This document shows positions 28,682-37,935 of a stretch of DNA of 64,000 nucleotides, piece by piece; position 1 is the first letter of the stretch; every line of letters begins with the position of its first letter. Under the pieces are notes generated by a model. It had not been told where the DNA came from, made no database searches, and saw nothing but the letters and a program-made list of their open reading frames with translations. Source of the DNA: Lachnospiraceae bacterium (lineage in GTDB: Bacteria; Bacillota; Clostridia; Lachnospirales; Lachnospiraceae); contig NBBL01000004.1 of assembly GCA_002892395.1 (NCBI GenBank), forward strand, positions 124,001-188,000. Direction: 5' to 3'. The position numbers and the translations under genes are program-made.

Positions 28682-30572
28682 ATTCCGGCCTCTTTCCTCG
28701 CCGCTTCGTTTCCTCTTTCTTGGGGGCTCTCCTTGCTTTCCCTTCATTCGGAGCCCTCCGGGAAATCAGCACGGCAATGCTGCGGGGCGGCATCCAAAAC
28801 AGCTGCTGGTTTAAAAGCCGGGGCTCTTCTCCTTCCGGCTGAAAAAACGCGCCTTCCTCCTGTTCCGTGGAAACGGCAAGATGCCACAGGTCTCCCTTTG
28901 GGGGATGGGGGAGCGCAAAGTCCTGTCCCTCCCAATGCATATTGTACATGACGTACAAACAGGCGTCTGCCTTCCCTGCCGCATCCCGGGCATATTCTCC
29001 GTTGTAAAGAATCCCAATCCGGCGCTGCCGGGGTTCAAAATCCGGCCGCCACGCCCGTACACCGTGGTAGGAGACATCCGGCATCCCATATCCCTCCGGA
29101 TCCATAAAGAGAGGCGCCGCCGCCCTTCGCAGTACGCCATGTTTTTTCCGAAATGCGATGCAGTCCTTCACAAAACCGAAAAGCGCCTTCTCCCTGCGAA
29201 GCTTATTCCAGTCCAGCCAGGAAACAGGGTTGTCCTGACAATAGGCGTTGTTGTTGCCCCCTTGCGAATTTCCGAACTCGTCCCCTGCGAGAATCAGCGG
29301 TGTCCCCCTGCAAAGAAACAGGAGGAGAAACCCATTGCGAAGCTGCTTTTCCCGCAGTGCTCTGACACTTTTTCTGCCGGTGGCTCCCTCCGCGCCGCAA
29401 TTCCAGCTGTAATTATAATCGGTGCCGTCCCGATTTTCCTCCCCGTTCTCCAGATTGTGCTTTTCGTTATAGCTCACCATATCCATCATGGTGAAGCCGT
29501 TGGTGTTTGCGAGGAAATGGATCGGCACTGCGGCGTCGTAGGAAGCGCCGATGTGAAAACAGAGCGCCTTCAGCATGCCCTCATCTCCCTTCAGGAACCG
29601 CCGCATATCCCGCTGAAAATCTTCGTTGCTCGCAGCAAGAATCGCTGTTTTTCCGGTTCCTTCCGACCATCGCTCCGCCAAAAGCTTGGTCCGAGACAAA
29701 TAGGGGTCCCGGGAAAACACATGCACATCCTTCACCCCGGTTACATGAATGCCGTCCACATGAAAAAAGGTCACATAGTAACGAAGCACCGAGAGAATAT
29801 AGGCGTAATCCTCATCCCCCTGAAAATAGAGCTCTGTTATCACCTCAAGCCCAGCGCGGTGGCACTCCCGCACCAGTGTTCGAAACTCTCCCGCAGGGTC
29901 CTGCCTTCGTTTTCTGCAGTAACCGGCCTTGGGTGCAAAATGGTATGCCTTGGTATAGCCCCAGTAATTGAGCCTGCTCCCCTCCCCTGTCGGCATCACC
30001 TCTTCAAATTCCTGCATTGGAAGGAGCTCAATCGCGGTGACCCCCAGCTCCTTCAGGTAGGGAATTTTTTCGACCACGCCCCCAAAGGTTCCGCGCTGTT
30101 TCACCTTGCTCCCGCGATTCATCGTAAAGCCCCGCACATGCAGTCGGTAAATCACACTGTCACAAAGCGGCGTCTCCGGTCTCCGATCCTCTCCCCACGC
30201 AAACGGTGGAAGGAAAAGAGGCGAGCGGAGAGGGGCTCCCGGCTGCTCTGCCTTTCCCCAGTCTTCCCGCCCGCTGAAGGATTTTCCGTACGGATCTGCA
30301 AAGCCGCCTGCATCGCCCTCAAACCGGTACTCCGCCTGCAGCAGCTCCGCTTTTGTGAGCCCCGCTTTCCGAATCTCATCATAAGAAAGCTCCATGCGCC
30401 AGACCGTTCCCACCTTTTTCCGAGGTGAAAACGAAACCCGCAGACACGCTTCCGTCTCATTCTTTCGATACAGAAGCAGGTTCAAACAGGAACCCTCGAA
30501 AGCCACGTGAAGGCGGATCCCGTTCCTTTCGGCTGTGATTCCCATTGAACTGTCGCTGTCGCTCTGCTCCAT
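28677..30572 (-). CDS. Isoamylase-like GH13 protein lacking catalytic acids (pseudoenzyme)
   Basis: 631 residues from MEQSDSDSSMG (GGGGAG nine bases upstream; an ATG at 30623 would overlap exoA). An N-terminal beta domain precedes an isoamylase/GlgX-like barrel (VIYRLHVRGFTMNRGSKV; LAGDEFGNSQGGNNNAYCQD; NLENGEENRDG). The usual nucleophile motif GFRFD reads GIHVT (Thr about 278), the acid/base Glu position reads LAAS (about 316), and the AHDG motif reads NTNG (Asn about 358). So it should not hydrolyse glycans; it may bind them or assist another enzyme. The C-terminus is basic and ends in a tandem repeat. Confidence 0.8.
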
Positions 30573-30592
30573 TTGATCCGCTCCCCTTCCGC

Positions 30593-31354
30593 TCAAAGTT
30601 CGATTTGCAGTTCTACCGGGCAATGATCGCTTCCCGGAATCTCGGCGTGGATCTTTGCCTCCCGAATGTTCTTCCGCAGCACATCCGAGACGATGAAGTA
30701 GTCGATACGCCAGCCGATGTTACGCTCTCTCGCCTTCATTCGGTAGGACCACCAGGAATACGCATCCCTCTGTTCCGGGTACAGGTAACGGAAGCTGTCG
30801 GTAAACCCCGAAGCCAGCACCTGGGTCATTTTTTCTCTCTCCTCATCCGTAAAGCCCGCATTTTTTCGGTTGGATGCCGGATTTTTCAGATCAATTTCCT
30901 CGTGCGCCACATTCAGATCTCCGCAGTAAATCAGCGGTTTTTTCCCTGAGAGCTCTTTAATGTACCTGAGGAACGCTTCCTCCCAGCGCATCCGATAGGG
31001 AAGCCGCTTCAACTCATTCTGAGAATTCGGGGTGTAGCAGGTCATAACATAGCAGGTTTCAAACTCCGCCGTGAGAATACGCCCTTCCCGGTCGTGCTCC
31101 TCCACCCCCATTCCATAGGTCACCTGAAGCGGCTTTTCCTTTGTCCACATCGCGACTCCGGAGTATCCCTTTTTCTCTGCGTAATTCCAGTAGTCATAAT
31201 AGCCCGGCAGATCCAGCTCAATCTGTCCTTCCTGAAGCTTGGACTCCTGAATACAGAAAATATCTGCATCCAAAGCATGAAATGTCTCCAGAAAGTTCTT
31301 GCCCACACAGGCGCGCAGGCCGTTTACATTCCATGAAATCAGTTTTTTAATCAT
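30593..31354 (-). CDS. Exodeoxyribonuclease III / AP endonuclease
   Basis: 253 residues. KLISWNVNGLRACVGKNF at the N-terminus, IFCIQESKLQEG with the metal-binding Glu, YCGDLNVAHEEIDL and the C-terminal GSDHCPVELQIEL are the standard motifs of the ExoIII/ExoA family. It cuts DNA at abasic sites in base-excision repair. It is 17 bases downstream of the ABC-F gene. Confidence 0.94.
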   Translation of the reverse strand: MIKKLISWNVNGLRACVGKNFLETFHALDADIFCIQESKLQEGQIELDLPGYYDYWNYAEKKGYSGVAMWTKEKPLQVTYGMGVEEHDREGRILTAEFETCYVMTCYTPNSQNELKRLPYRMRWEEAFLRYIKELSGKKPLIYCGDLNVAHEEIDLKNPASNRKNAGFTDEEREKMTQVLASGFTDSFRYLYPEQRDAYSWWSYRMKARERNIGWRIDYFIVSDVLRKNIREAKIHAEIPGSDHCPVELQIEL

Positions 31355-31371
31355 CCTCTCTCCCTCAGCAT

Positions 31372-33009
31372 TCAGTCGTCCGCACCATCGGAATCGCTGA
31401 CCGTATACGTGAATCTCTTTCGAGCCATCTCGTCGCTGGCGAGATAGTCATCGTAGGTGGTGATCTTGTCAACCAATTTTCCGTTTATGATCTCCAGGAT
31501 TCGATTGGCCGTCGTCTCCACGATCTGATGATCCCGGGAAGAGAAAATCAACACCCCGGGAAATTTGATCAGCCCGGTGTTGAGGGCTGTAATGGACTCC
31601 ATGTCCAGATGATCCGTGGGCTCGTCCAGCATGAGAACATTGGCTCCGCTGATCATAAGCTTTGACAGCATCACCCGCACCTTCTCTCCGCCTGACAGCA
31701 CCTTGACCTTCTTTACGCCGTCCTCTCCTGCAAACAGCATGCGCCCCAAAAAGCCGCGCACATAGGTCACATCCTTAATTTCTGAAAACTGCGTCAACCA
31801 CTCGACGATGGTCTCATCCCCCGAAAAAATCTTCGTATTATCCTTCGGGAAATAGGCCTGGGATGTGGTAATTCCCCACTTATAATCCCCTTCGTCCGGC
31901 TCCATTTCTCCTGCCAGAATTTTGAAGAGCACCGTTTTGGCGCGTTCATTCGGTCCCACCAGCGCCACCTTGTCGCTGCGATTCAACGTAAAGCTGATGC
32001 CGTCCAGCACCTTGACCCCCTCTATGGTCTTACTCAGGTTCTGCACCGAGAGCACCTCATTTCCGATCTCCCTCGCCGGTCGAAAATCAATAAACGGGTA
32101 TTTTCGGCTGGACGGTTTCATCTCATCCAGCTCAATTTTTTCCAGCGCGCGCTTTCGGCTGGTGGCCTGCTTTGATTTGGACGCATTGGCTGCAAAGCGC
32201 TGAATAAATTCCTTCAGCTCTTTGATCTTTTCTTCCTTTTTCCGATTGGCTTCCTTCATCTGCCGCACAATCAGCTGACTGGATTCATACCAGAAATCGT
32301 AATTTCCCGTATAAAGCTGAATCTTTCCATAGTCAATATCCGCAATCATCGTACACACCTTGTTCAGGAAGTATCGGTCATGAGAGACCACGATGACGGT
32401 ATTCTCGAAATTAATCAGGAATTCCTCCAGCCATCCGATGGCATCCAGATCCAAATGGTTCGTCGGCTCATCCAGAAGAAGAACATCCGGATTCCCGAAG
32501 AGCGCACGCGCCAACAGCACCTTGACCTTCAAGGCGCCGTTCAAATCCTTCATCAGTGAGTAATGGTGATCCGTCTCGACGCCGAGACCGTTCAGAAGGC
32601 TGGCCGCATCGCTCTCTGCGTCCCATCCGTTCATACTCCCGAATTCTGTCTCCAGCTCCGCAGCCTTGATTCCGTCCTCATCCGTGAAGTCTTCCTTGGC
32701 ATACAGACGCTCTTTTTCCTTCATAATGTCGTACAGACGCTGATTTCCCATGATCACCGTATCCAGCACAGTGAACTCATCATATTTAAAGTGATCCTGC
32801 TCCAGAAACGAAAGCCGCTGCCCCGGTGTGATCACAATGCTTCCGCCGGTCGCCTCCAGCTGACCTGAAAGAATTTTCAGAAATGTGGACTTTCCGGTTC
32901 CGTTCGCTCCAATCAGCCCGTAGCAGTTTCCCTCGGTAAATTGAATGTTGACATCCTCAAAAAGTGCCTTTTTCCCCACGCGAAACGTGATGCCGTTTGC
33001 ACTGATCAT
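31372..33009 (-). CDS. ABC-F family ATPase (YbiT-like)
   Basis: 545 residues, two ABC domains and no membrane segments. The first domain has GANGTGKST, the Pro-less linker with Lys/Arg-rich helices (ANRKKEEKIKELKEFIQRF) and LLDEPTNHLDLDA. The second has a degenerate Walker A, GPNERAKTV, in place of GPNGxGKST, while its signature LSGGEKVRVMLSK and LMLDEPTDHLD are intact. ABC-F proteins act on the ribosome E site. Antibiotic resistance is not implied by anything seen here. Confidence 0.9.
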   Translation of the reverse strand: MISANGITFRVGKKALFEDVNIQFTEGNCYGLIGANGTGKSTFLKILSGQLEATGGSIVITPGQRLSFLEQDHFKYDEFTVLDTVIMGNQRLYDIMKEKERLYAKEDFTDEDGIKAAELETEFGSMNGWDAESDAASLLNGLGVETDHHYSLMKDLNGALKVKVLLARALFGNPDVLLLDEPTNHLDLDAIGWLEEFLINFENTVIVVSHDRYFLNKVCTMIADIDYGKIQLYTGNYDFWYESSQLIVRQMKEANRKKEEKIKELKEFIQRFAANASKSKQATSRKRALEKIELDEMKPSSRKYPFIDFRPAREIGNEVLSVQNLSKTIEGVKVLDGISFTLNRSDKVALVGPNERAKTVLFKILAGEMEPDEGDYKWGITTSQAYFPKDNTKIFSGDETIVEWLTQFSEIKDVTYVRGFLGRMLFAGEDGVKKVKVLSGGEKVRVMLSKLMISGANVLMLDEPTDHLDMESITALNTGLIKFPGVLIFSSRDHQIVETTANRILEIINGKLVDKITTYDDYLASDEMARKRFTYTVSDSDGADD

Positions 33010-33023
33010 AGTTCAAGCTCTCC

Positions 33024-34388
33024 TTAGTCATTCGTAAGCAATTCGTCCGGCTTCATCCTGGTTCCCGCGGGAAGCCAGCGCGGAGCCAGTGTCTGCGTGT
33101 CCTCATGGGCCACCCGTCCGCCGCAAAGTGTCAGCAAAATTTTCCCCTTCAGCGATTTCCCCAGCCAAGGCGAATTGGTGGACTTACTCTTCGGTGCAAG
33201 ATAAGCCCACCGTCTCTCCGTGTCAAAGAGAATGAGATCTGCCGGCGCATCCTCCCTGATCACGCCTGCATCCAGCCCGTACAGCTTGGCCGGTTCCGTG
33301 CTCATGCGGGAAATCAGCTGCAACAGTGTGAGATGACCAGGCTCCACCAAATTCATAAGTCCCAGTGAAAATGCTGTTTCCAGACCGATGATTCCGCTGG
33401 GCGCCTCCCGAAACGGCCTGTCCTTTTCATTTTTTGCGTGGGGCGCGTGGTCTGTGGCGATCATCTCTATGGTTCCATCCTTCAGGCCTTCAATGATAGC
33501 CCCTCGATCTGACTCCGTTCGAAGCGGCGGATTCATTTTCGCGTTGCTGCCGTACAGCGACACTGCCTCCTCCGTCAGCGAAAAGTGATGCGGCGTCGCC
33601 TCCGCGAACACACGGACTCCCGCCCTTTTGGCCTTTCTGACAATCTCCACGCTCTCCGCCGCGCTGATGTGCTGGATCACCACGGTGGCTCCGGTCTCTC
33701 CGGCCAGCCGGCAATCCCGCTCCACCATTTCGATTTCCGCCCTTCGATCCGCACCGGTCAGACCCAGCCGCTCCGCTGCAGGGCCGCTGTTGACGCCGGG
33801 ATCCTTCACAAACCTGGGATCCTCCTCATGAAAAGACAGCGGAAGCTTCAGGCGTCTTGCCCTGCTCATGGCCTCTTTCACCAGCTCCTCCCCCAAAAGA
33901 GGACGGCCGTCGTCCGTGAAGCCGACAGCGCCGCACTCCTTCATCAGCTTCATGTCCACCAGCTCCTTGCCCTGCAATCCCTTGGTCACGGCTGCACAGC
34001 AATATACGTGGATCGGCGTCATTCTCCCTTTGCGTATGACGCTGACGATGGTCTCCTCGTTGTCAATCGTGGGAATGGTATTTGCCATGCAGACGACAGA
34101 AGTAAAGCCGCCGGCCGCCGCCGCACCCGCCCCGGTTGCAATTTCCTCCTTGTGGGTTTGACCCGGATCCCGGAAATGGACGTGACCGTCCACCAGTCCC
34201 GGAGCTGCGCAGAGCCCGCTGCAATCCAGCACCCTTAGCACCTCTCCCTTGGCACGGGCGATGAGACGCGCGTCCAGCGACAGGGCCTCTCCGATTTTAA
34301 TCACCTTCTGTTCCGCGATCAGAATATCGCAGATCTCATCGGTTCTCGTGGCGGGGTTGATGAGCCGCACCGATTTCAACATAATCAT
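33024..34388 (-). CDS. pyrC: Dihydroorotase
   Basis: 454 residues. It closes carbamoyl-aspartate to dihydroorotate in pyrimidine synthesis. GLVDGHVHFRDPGQTHKEEI (about 66-85) carries the first zinc histidines, and ATDHAPHAKNEK the catalytic Asp. It is the class I, Bacillus-type form. The ATG overlaps the stop of the MBL-fold gene upstream. No other pyr gene is next to it. Confidence 0.94.
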   Translation of the reverse strand: MIMLKSVRLINPATRTDEICDILIAEQKVIKIGEALSLDARLIARAKGEVLRVLDCSGLCAAPGLVDGHVHFRDPGQTHKEEIATGAGAAAAGGFTSVVCMANTIPTIDNEETIVSVIRKGRMTPIHVYCCAAVTKGLQGKELVDMKLMKECGAVGFTDDGRPLLGEELVKEAMSRARRLKLPLSFHEEDPRFVKDPGVNSGPAAERLGLTGADRRAEIEMVERDCRLAGETGATVVIQHISAAESVEIVRKAKRAGVRVFAEATPHHFSLTEEAVSLYGSNAKMNPPLRTESDRGAIIEGLKDGTIEMIATDHAPHAKNEKDRPFREAPSGIIGLETAFSLGLMNLVEPGHLTLLQLISRMSTEPAKLYGLDAGVIREDAPADLILFDTERRWAYLAPKSKSTNSPWLGKSLKGKILLTLCGGRVAHEDTQTLAPRWLPAGTRMKPDELLTND

Positions 34389-35140
34389 AATTCAAATTCC
34401 TTCCCTTCCGCACCGGTTCCCAAAATACGATCCGCATAAGGCGCCGCGCAGGGCATGTGCCGCATACGCCGGATTACGCCGGGGTCTCCGAACAGATGCA
34501 TGGGAAACACGTGTGCGGCCCCCACAGTTCTCATGTACGCATCCATCCCCATCCAAAAGGACGCCCCCAGCCGGGAATCCAGAGGAACAAAGGCAACATC
34601 CACCTGCTTTCCGTCCGCTGCCACACAGGCCGCCAGCTGCTTCAGTGCTTTGTTGTAACGCCTTTCCTGATCTGCATTCCACGCAGGTCCCTCTTCCTCC
34701 CAATGCCAGTTGTTCAGATCCCCTGCATGGTACAGTCTCCATGCTCCCAGATCCACCAGAAAGGCGACCCCTTCATCAGTAGAAGCAAAGCTTCGAACAG
34801 TCAGTTTCACCTGCCGATCCGTCCGCGTGGATTTGCCCGTCTTTTCCGGACCGATCTCCCGGGTTTCTCCTGCCCCGATCCGCAGCGTTTTTCCCCGAAG
34901 CTTCTCCGGAATTTTCTGAAGCGGAACGTCATCGGATATGATGTAAGCAATCTGCTCGGTCTGTTCCGCCAGGTCAAATATCTTCTCGGAAAAATGGTCG
35001 GCATGTCGATGACTGACGAAGACAAACAGCGGCTTCCCAGGATCCGGAACCGGCAACTCTCCATAATAGTAATCAAACAGCAGATCCGCCTCCGGCAGCT
35101 CTGCATAAAATCCGCTGTGTGCAATCAATCTGATTTTCAT
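34385..35140 (-). CDS. MBL-fold metallo-hydrolase
   Basis: 251 residues from MKIRLIAHSGFYAELP. Metal-site pieces: FVSHRHADHF (HxHxDH), LYHAGDLNNWHW and a late histidine in FPMHLFGD. It resembles UlaG-like hydrolases of unknown substrate. The frame is open to a GTG at 35179 overlapping the sbcC stop, but a promoter-like sequence lies inside that extension and no ribosome site fits either start well. Confidence 0.82.
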   Translation of the reverse strand: MKIRLIAHSGFYAELPEADLLFDYYYGELPVPDPGKPLFVFVSHRHADHFSEKIFDLAEQTEQIAYIISDDVPLQKIPEKLRGKTLRIGAGETREIGPEKTGKSTRTDRQVKLTVRSFASTDEGVAFLVDLGAWRLYHAGDLNNWHWEEEGPAWNADQERRYNKALKQLAACVAADGKQVDVAFVPLDSRLGASFWMGMDAYMRTVGAAHVFPMHLFGDPGVIRRMRHMPCAAPYADRILGTGAEGKEFEL

Positions 35141-35146
35141 TTCATC

Positions 35147-35175
35147 AGTATACCATAGCTGCGTCCTTCCTCCAA
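35147..35175 (-). promoter_or_regulatory. Candidate promoter of MBL-fold gene, possibly leaderless
   Basis: TTGGAG (35175-35170), 17-bp spacer, TATACT (35152-35147). The -10 box ends only six bases before the ATG at 35140, so a transcript from it would start at or near the start codon. The -35 box overlaps the end of sbcC. Confidence 0.4.
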
Positions 35176-37935
35176 TCACCCGATTTGAATGCGAACGCTG
35201 CTCCCTCCGCTTTTTTTCTTAATAACCACCATCTGCTTCTCAATTCTCTCCTTCAGCTCACTGACATGTGAGATGATGCCGACCAAACGGCTTCCTTCTG
35301 CCAGATCTGCCAACGCACGGATTGCCAGCCGGAGTGCCTCTTCGTCCAATGAGCCAAAGCCTTCGTCGATGAACATCGACTCCAGACGAATCCCTCCTGC
35401 TTCCGATTGTATCTCTTCGGCAAGCCCCAGCGCCAGAGAAAGCGAAGCCTGAAAGGATTCGCCGCCGGACAGCGTTCTGACGCTTCGCTCACTGCCATTG
35501 TAATGGTCGATTACATTCAGCTCCAATCCGCTCTGGGAGCGATTGTTTTCTGCCTCTGACCGCCGCTTTAATTCGTACTGTCCCTCCGACATCTTCATGA
35601 AGCGAATGTTGGCTCTCTGGATCATTCGGTCAAAATATGACATCTGCACATAGGTTTCCAGCATGATTTTCTCTTTCCCGCTCAGCGTTCCGTTCGCCGT
35701 ATCCGAAAGGCTCTTCAGCATCCGGTATGCTTCCTCCGCCTCTTTTCTCTCCTTCTCGGTCTTTCGGATTTCCGTCAGCGCGTGCCGATTGGATGCAGTT
35801 CGGGTCTCCAGCGACAGCAGGGCTGTCCGCCGCTCAGAAAGCGCCTGTTTTGCTTCTTCCAGCTTCTGCTCCACTGCTTCCGGCGCTTCTGTTTCCCGGG
35901 AAAGCGCTGCTTCCAAAGCCTTCATTTGCCCCTGCAGCTGTGCCGCGGCCTCCTTTTGCTCCCGATACCGCCGCTCCGCTTCCTCCCGATTCTTTTCGAG
36001 CCGCCCAACTTGCTCTCTGAGCCCCCGAACCCTTTCCTCCGCTTCCGGAAGCGCCATCTCCGGAAGCTCAGACCGGCGTTCCGAAAGCGCCTGTCTGCCG
36101 ATTGCCACCTCAGCCTTCAGCGCTGCGCAGCGCACGGAAAGCGCGCTCAGTGCTTCCTCCACGGCTACACTCTTTCGTTCCGTCTCGGGAATCAGAAGAG
36201 ACAGCTCCTTTCTCCGTCTGTCCTGTGCTTCCAGTGCCTCCAGGTGCCGCTTTTTCTCCTTCATCTCTGCGGCCAGGCGGACACACGCATCCTGATTCAA
36301 CTGCTTCAAGTCCCGAAACAAAAAATTTCCGAACCGGGCCTCCGCCGCCTTTTGCAAATGCTCCTGCTCCAGCGCGAGCTTTCCGTTCAGCTCACCGGCG
36401 CGCTGCGCCAAAAACTGTTCTCTTTTCGCCGTCTGATCCCTCTCCCGTTCCTTTTCCTTCAGCATCTCCTGCCCCGGCGCGCCTGCCTTCAGCCTTGCGG
36501 GATGCGGGTGATGCAGCGCACCGCAGACCGGGCAGGGGCTGTTTTCCTTCAGCTCTGCGGCAAGAACGCCTGCCTGTTGACTCAAAAACAGAGCATTCAT
36601 TTCCTGATATTCCGCCTGCCGGGCGACAGCCTCTTCATGGGCCTTCTGAAACGCCCGCTTCGCCTCCCGGGTTTTTCGGTAATTTTCCTCAAATAAGGCC
36701 ACTGCTTCCGAAAGCACCTTAAGCTCCGACTGTGCCCGTTCCGCTTCTGCATACTCGTGTTTCAACTGCTCCAGGCGTATTCCCGTATCCTGCAGCTGCT
36801 CCGCTTCTGTTCGGATTTTCCGCAGTGCATCCTGCAGCTGCTCCGCTTCTCCTTGTTTTTTGCTCCGCTCGCTTACTGCCTTGGCTTCCTCTGCCTCTTT
36901 TTGGTTTAGCCGTGTCCTCTGCTCCTCCCATTCCCGGTAACGGGGCAGGAGCAGGGAAAGGCGCCCTGCTTCTTCCCGGAGGGCGTCACAGATTCCTGCC
37001 TGTGCCTTGGCTTCCTCGAATGCCTGAAGGAGACGCCGGCTCTCTTCCTCCGATTGGGTTGCCGCTTCGACCATCTGCTGATAATTCTTCTTCTGTTTCG
37101 TTTGCTCCAGCGCCTGCGCGAATTGAAGCTGCAGCGCATCCCGCGTGCGTTCCACTGCTTCCATCTCCCGCCTGAGCGCTGCCGCCTCCTGCTCTGCTTC
37201 CTTGATCAGAGTCTCCGCCAGCTCTTCTGTCTCCCCGTAAGGAAGCCGTCCCGCCTTTGCCTCGGAAAGGCGTTCCGAGAAGGGCTCCTCTGCCGACAGC
37301 CCCTCAATAAACTGCCGGACTCTCTGCTCCAGCCTTTTTTCCTCCTTTGCCCGCTCCAGCGACACTTCCTTCAGCCTTTGCTGCAACAGCTCATAGCGCT
37401 CCGTTCTGAAAATCCGCTGGAAAATCCGCTTTCGCTCCTCGGTGGTCGCCAACAGCAGCCTTAAAAAATCGCCCTGTGCAATCATTGCAATCTGCAAAAA
37501 CTGTTCCCGGTTGATCCCCAGGATTTCCTTGACCGCTTCTGTCACATCACGCGTCTTCGTCACCAGAAGCTCCCCCGGACCGGTCAGCTCGGCCTCCGCA
37601 CGCTGCAGGGTCTCTCCCCCTCCCCGTTTTGCGGGACGCATATATTCCGGATTTCGCCGGATCTCGTAGACCCGCCCGCCGGATGAAAAGCGAAGAAAAA
37701 CCTCTGTCGGCGTCTCCGGCGCCGCGTACTTGGAACGAAACATCTGCGGTTCCCGGGCTCCTCCGCTGCTCTCTCCGTACAGCGCAAACACAATTCCATC
37801 AAAGATTGTGGTTTTTCCGGCTCCGGTATCTCCCGTAATCAGGTAGAGTCCCCCCTCGCCCAGCTGGGTAAAATCGATTTCCGTGATGCCTGCATAGGGG
37901 CCAAATGCCGATAGCTTCAGCTGCAGCGGCTTCAT
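35176..37935 (-). CDS. sbcC: Exonuclease SbcC, ATPase subunit
   Basis: 919 residues from MKPLQLKLSAFGPYAG (GGGAGG upstream; ATGA overlap with the sbcD stop). Walker A GDTGAGKTT is near residue 34, long coiled coils flank a zinc hook CPVC near 468, and the signature LSGGESFQAS near 818 is followed by Walker B FIDEGFGSLDEE. With SbcD it cuts hairpin and protein-blocked DNA ends. This window has several perfect inverted repeats of the kind SbcCD attacks. Confidence 0.95.
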   Translation of the reverse strand: MKPLQLKLSAFGPYAGITEIDFTQLGEGGLYLITGDTGAGKTTIFDGIVFALYGESSGGAREPQMFRSKYAAPETPTEVFLRFSSGGRVYEIRRNPEYMRPAKRGGGETLQRAEAELTGPGELLVTKTRDVTEAVKEILGINREQFLQIAMIAQGDFLRLLLATTEERKRIFQRIFRTERYELLQQRLKEVSLERAKEEKRLEQRVRQFIEGLSAEEPFSERLSEAKAGRLPYGETEELAETLIKEAEQEAAALRREMEAVERTRDALQLQFAQALEQTKQKKNYQQMVEAATQSEEESRRLLQAFEEAKAQAGICDALREEAGRLSLLLPRYREWEEQRTRLNQKEAEEAKAVSERSKKQGEAEQLQDALRKIRTEAEQLQDTGIRLEQLKHEYAEAERAQSELKVLSEAVALFEENYRKTREAKRAFQKAHEEAVARQAEYQEMNALFLSQQAGVLAAELKENSPCPVCGALHHPHPARLKAGAPGQEMLKEKERERDQTAKREQFLAQRAGELNGKLALEQEHLQKAAEARFGNFLFRDLKQLNQDACVRLAAEMKEKKRHLEALEAQDRRRKELSLLIPETERKSVAVEEALSALSVRCAALKAEVAIGRQALSERRSELPEMALPEAEERVRGLREQVGRLEKNREEAERRYREQKEAAAQLQGQMKALEAALSRETEAPEAVEQKLEEAKQALSERRTALLSLETRTASNRHALTEIRKTEKERKEAEEAYRMLKSLSDTANGTLSGKEKIMLETYVQMSYFDRMIQRANIRFMKMSEGQYELKRRSEAENNRSQSGLELNVIDHYNGSERSVRTLSGGESFQASLSLALGLAEEIQSEAGGIRLESMFIDEGFGSLDEEALRLAIRALADLAEGSRLVGIISHVSELKERIEKQMVVIKKKSGGSSVRIQIG

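Noticed and set aside
28881-30428. 515-residue plus-strand frame opposite the GH13-like gene
   Set aside because: A long antisense frame from GC-biased codons; no ribosome site, no recognisable domain, while the minus frame is clearly GH13.
31372-33009. Antibiotic-resistance ABC-F
   Set aside because: The YbiT-like layout is typical of housekeeping ABC-F proteins; no resistance-specific linker was recognised.
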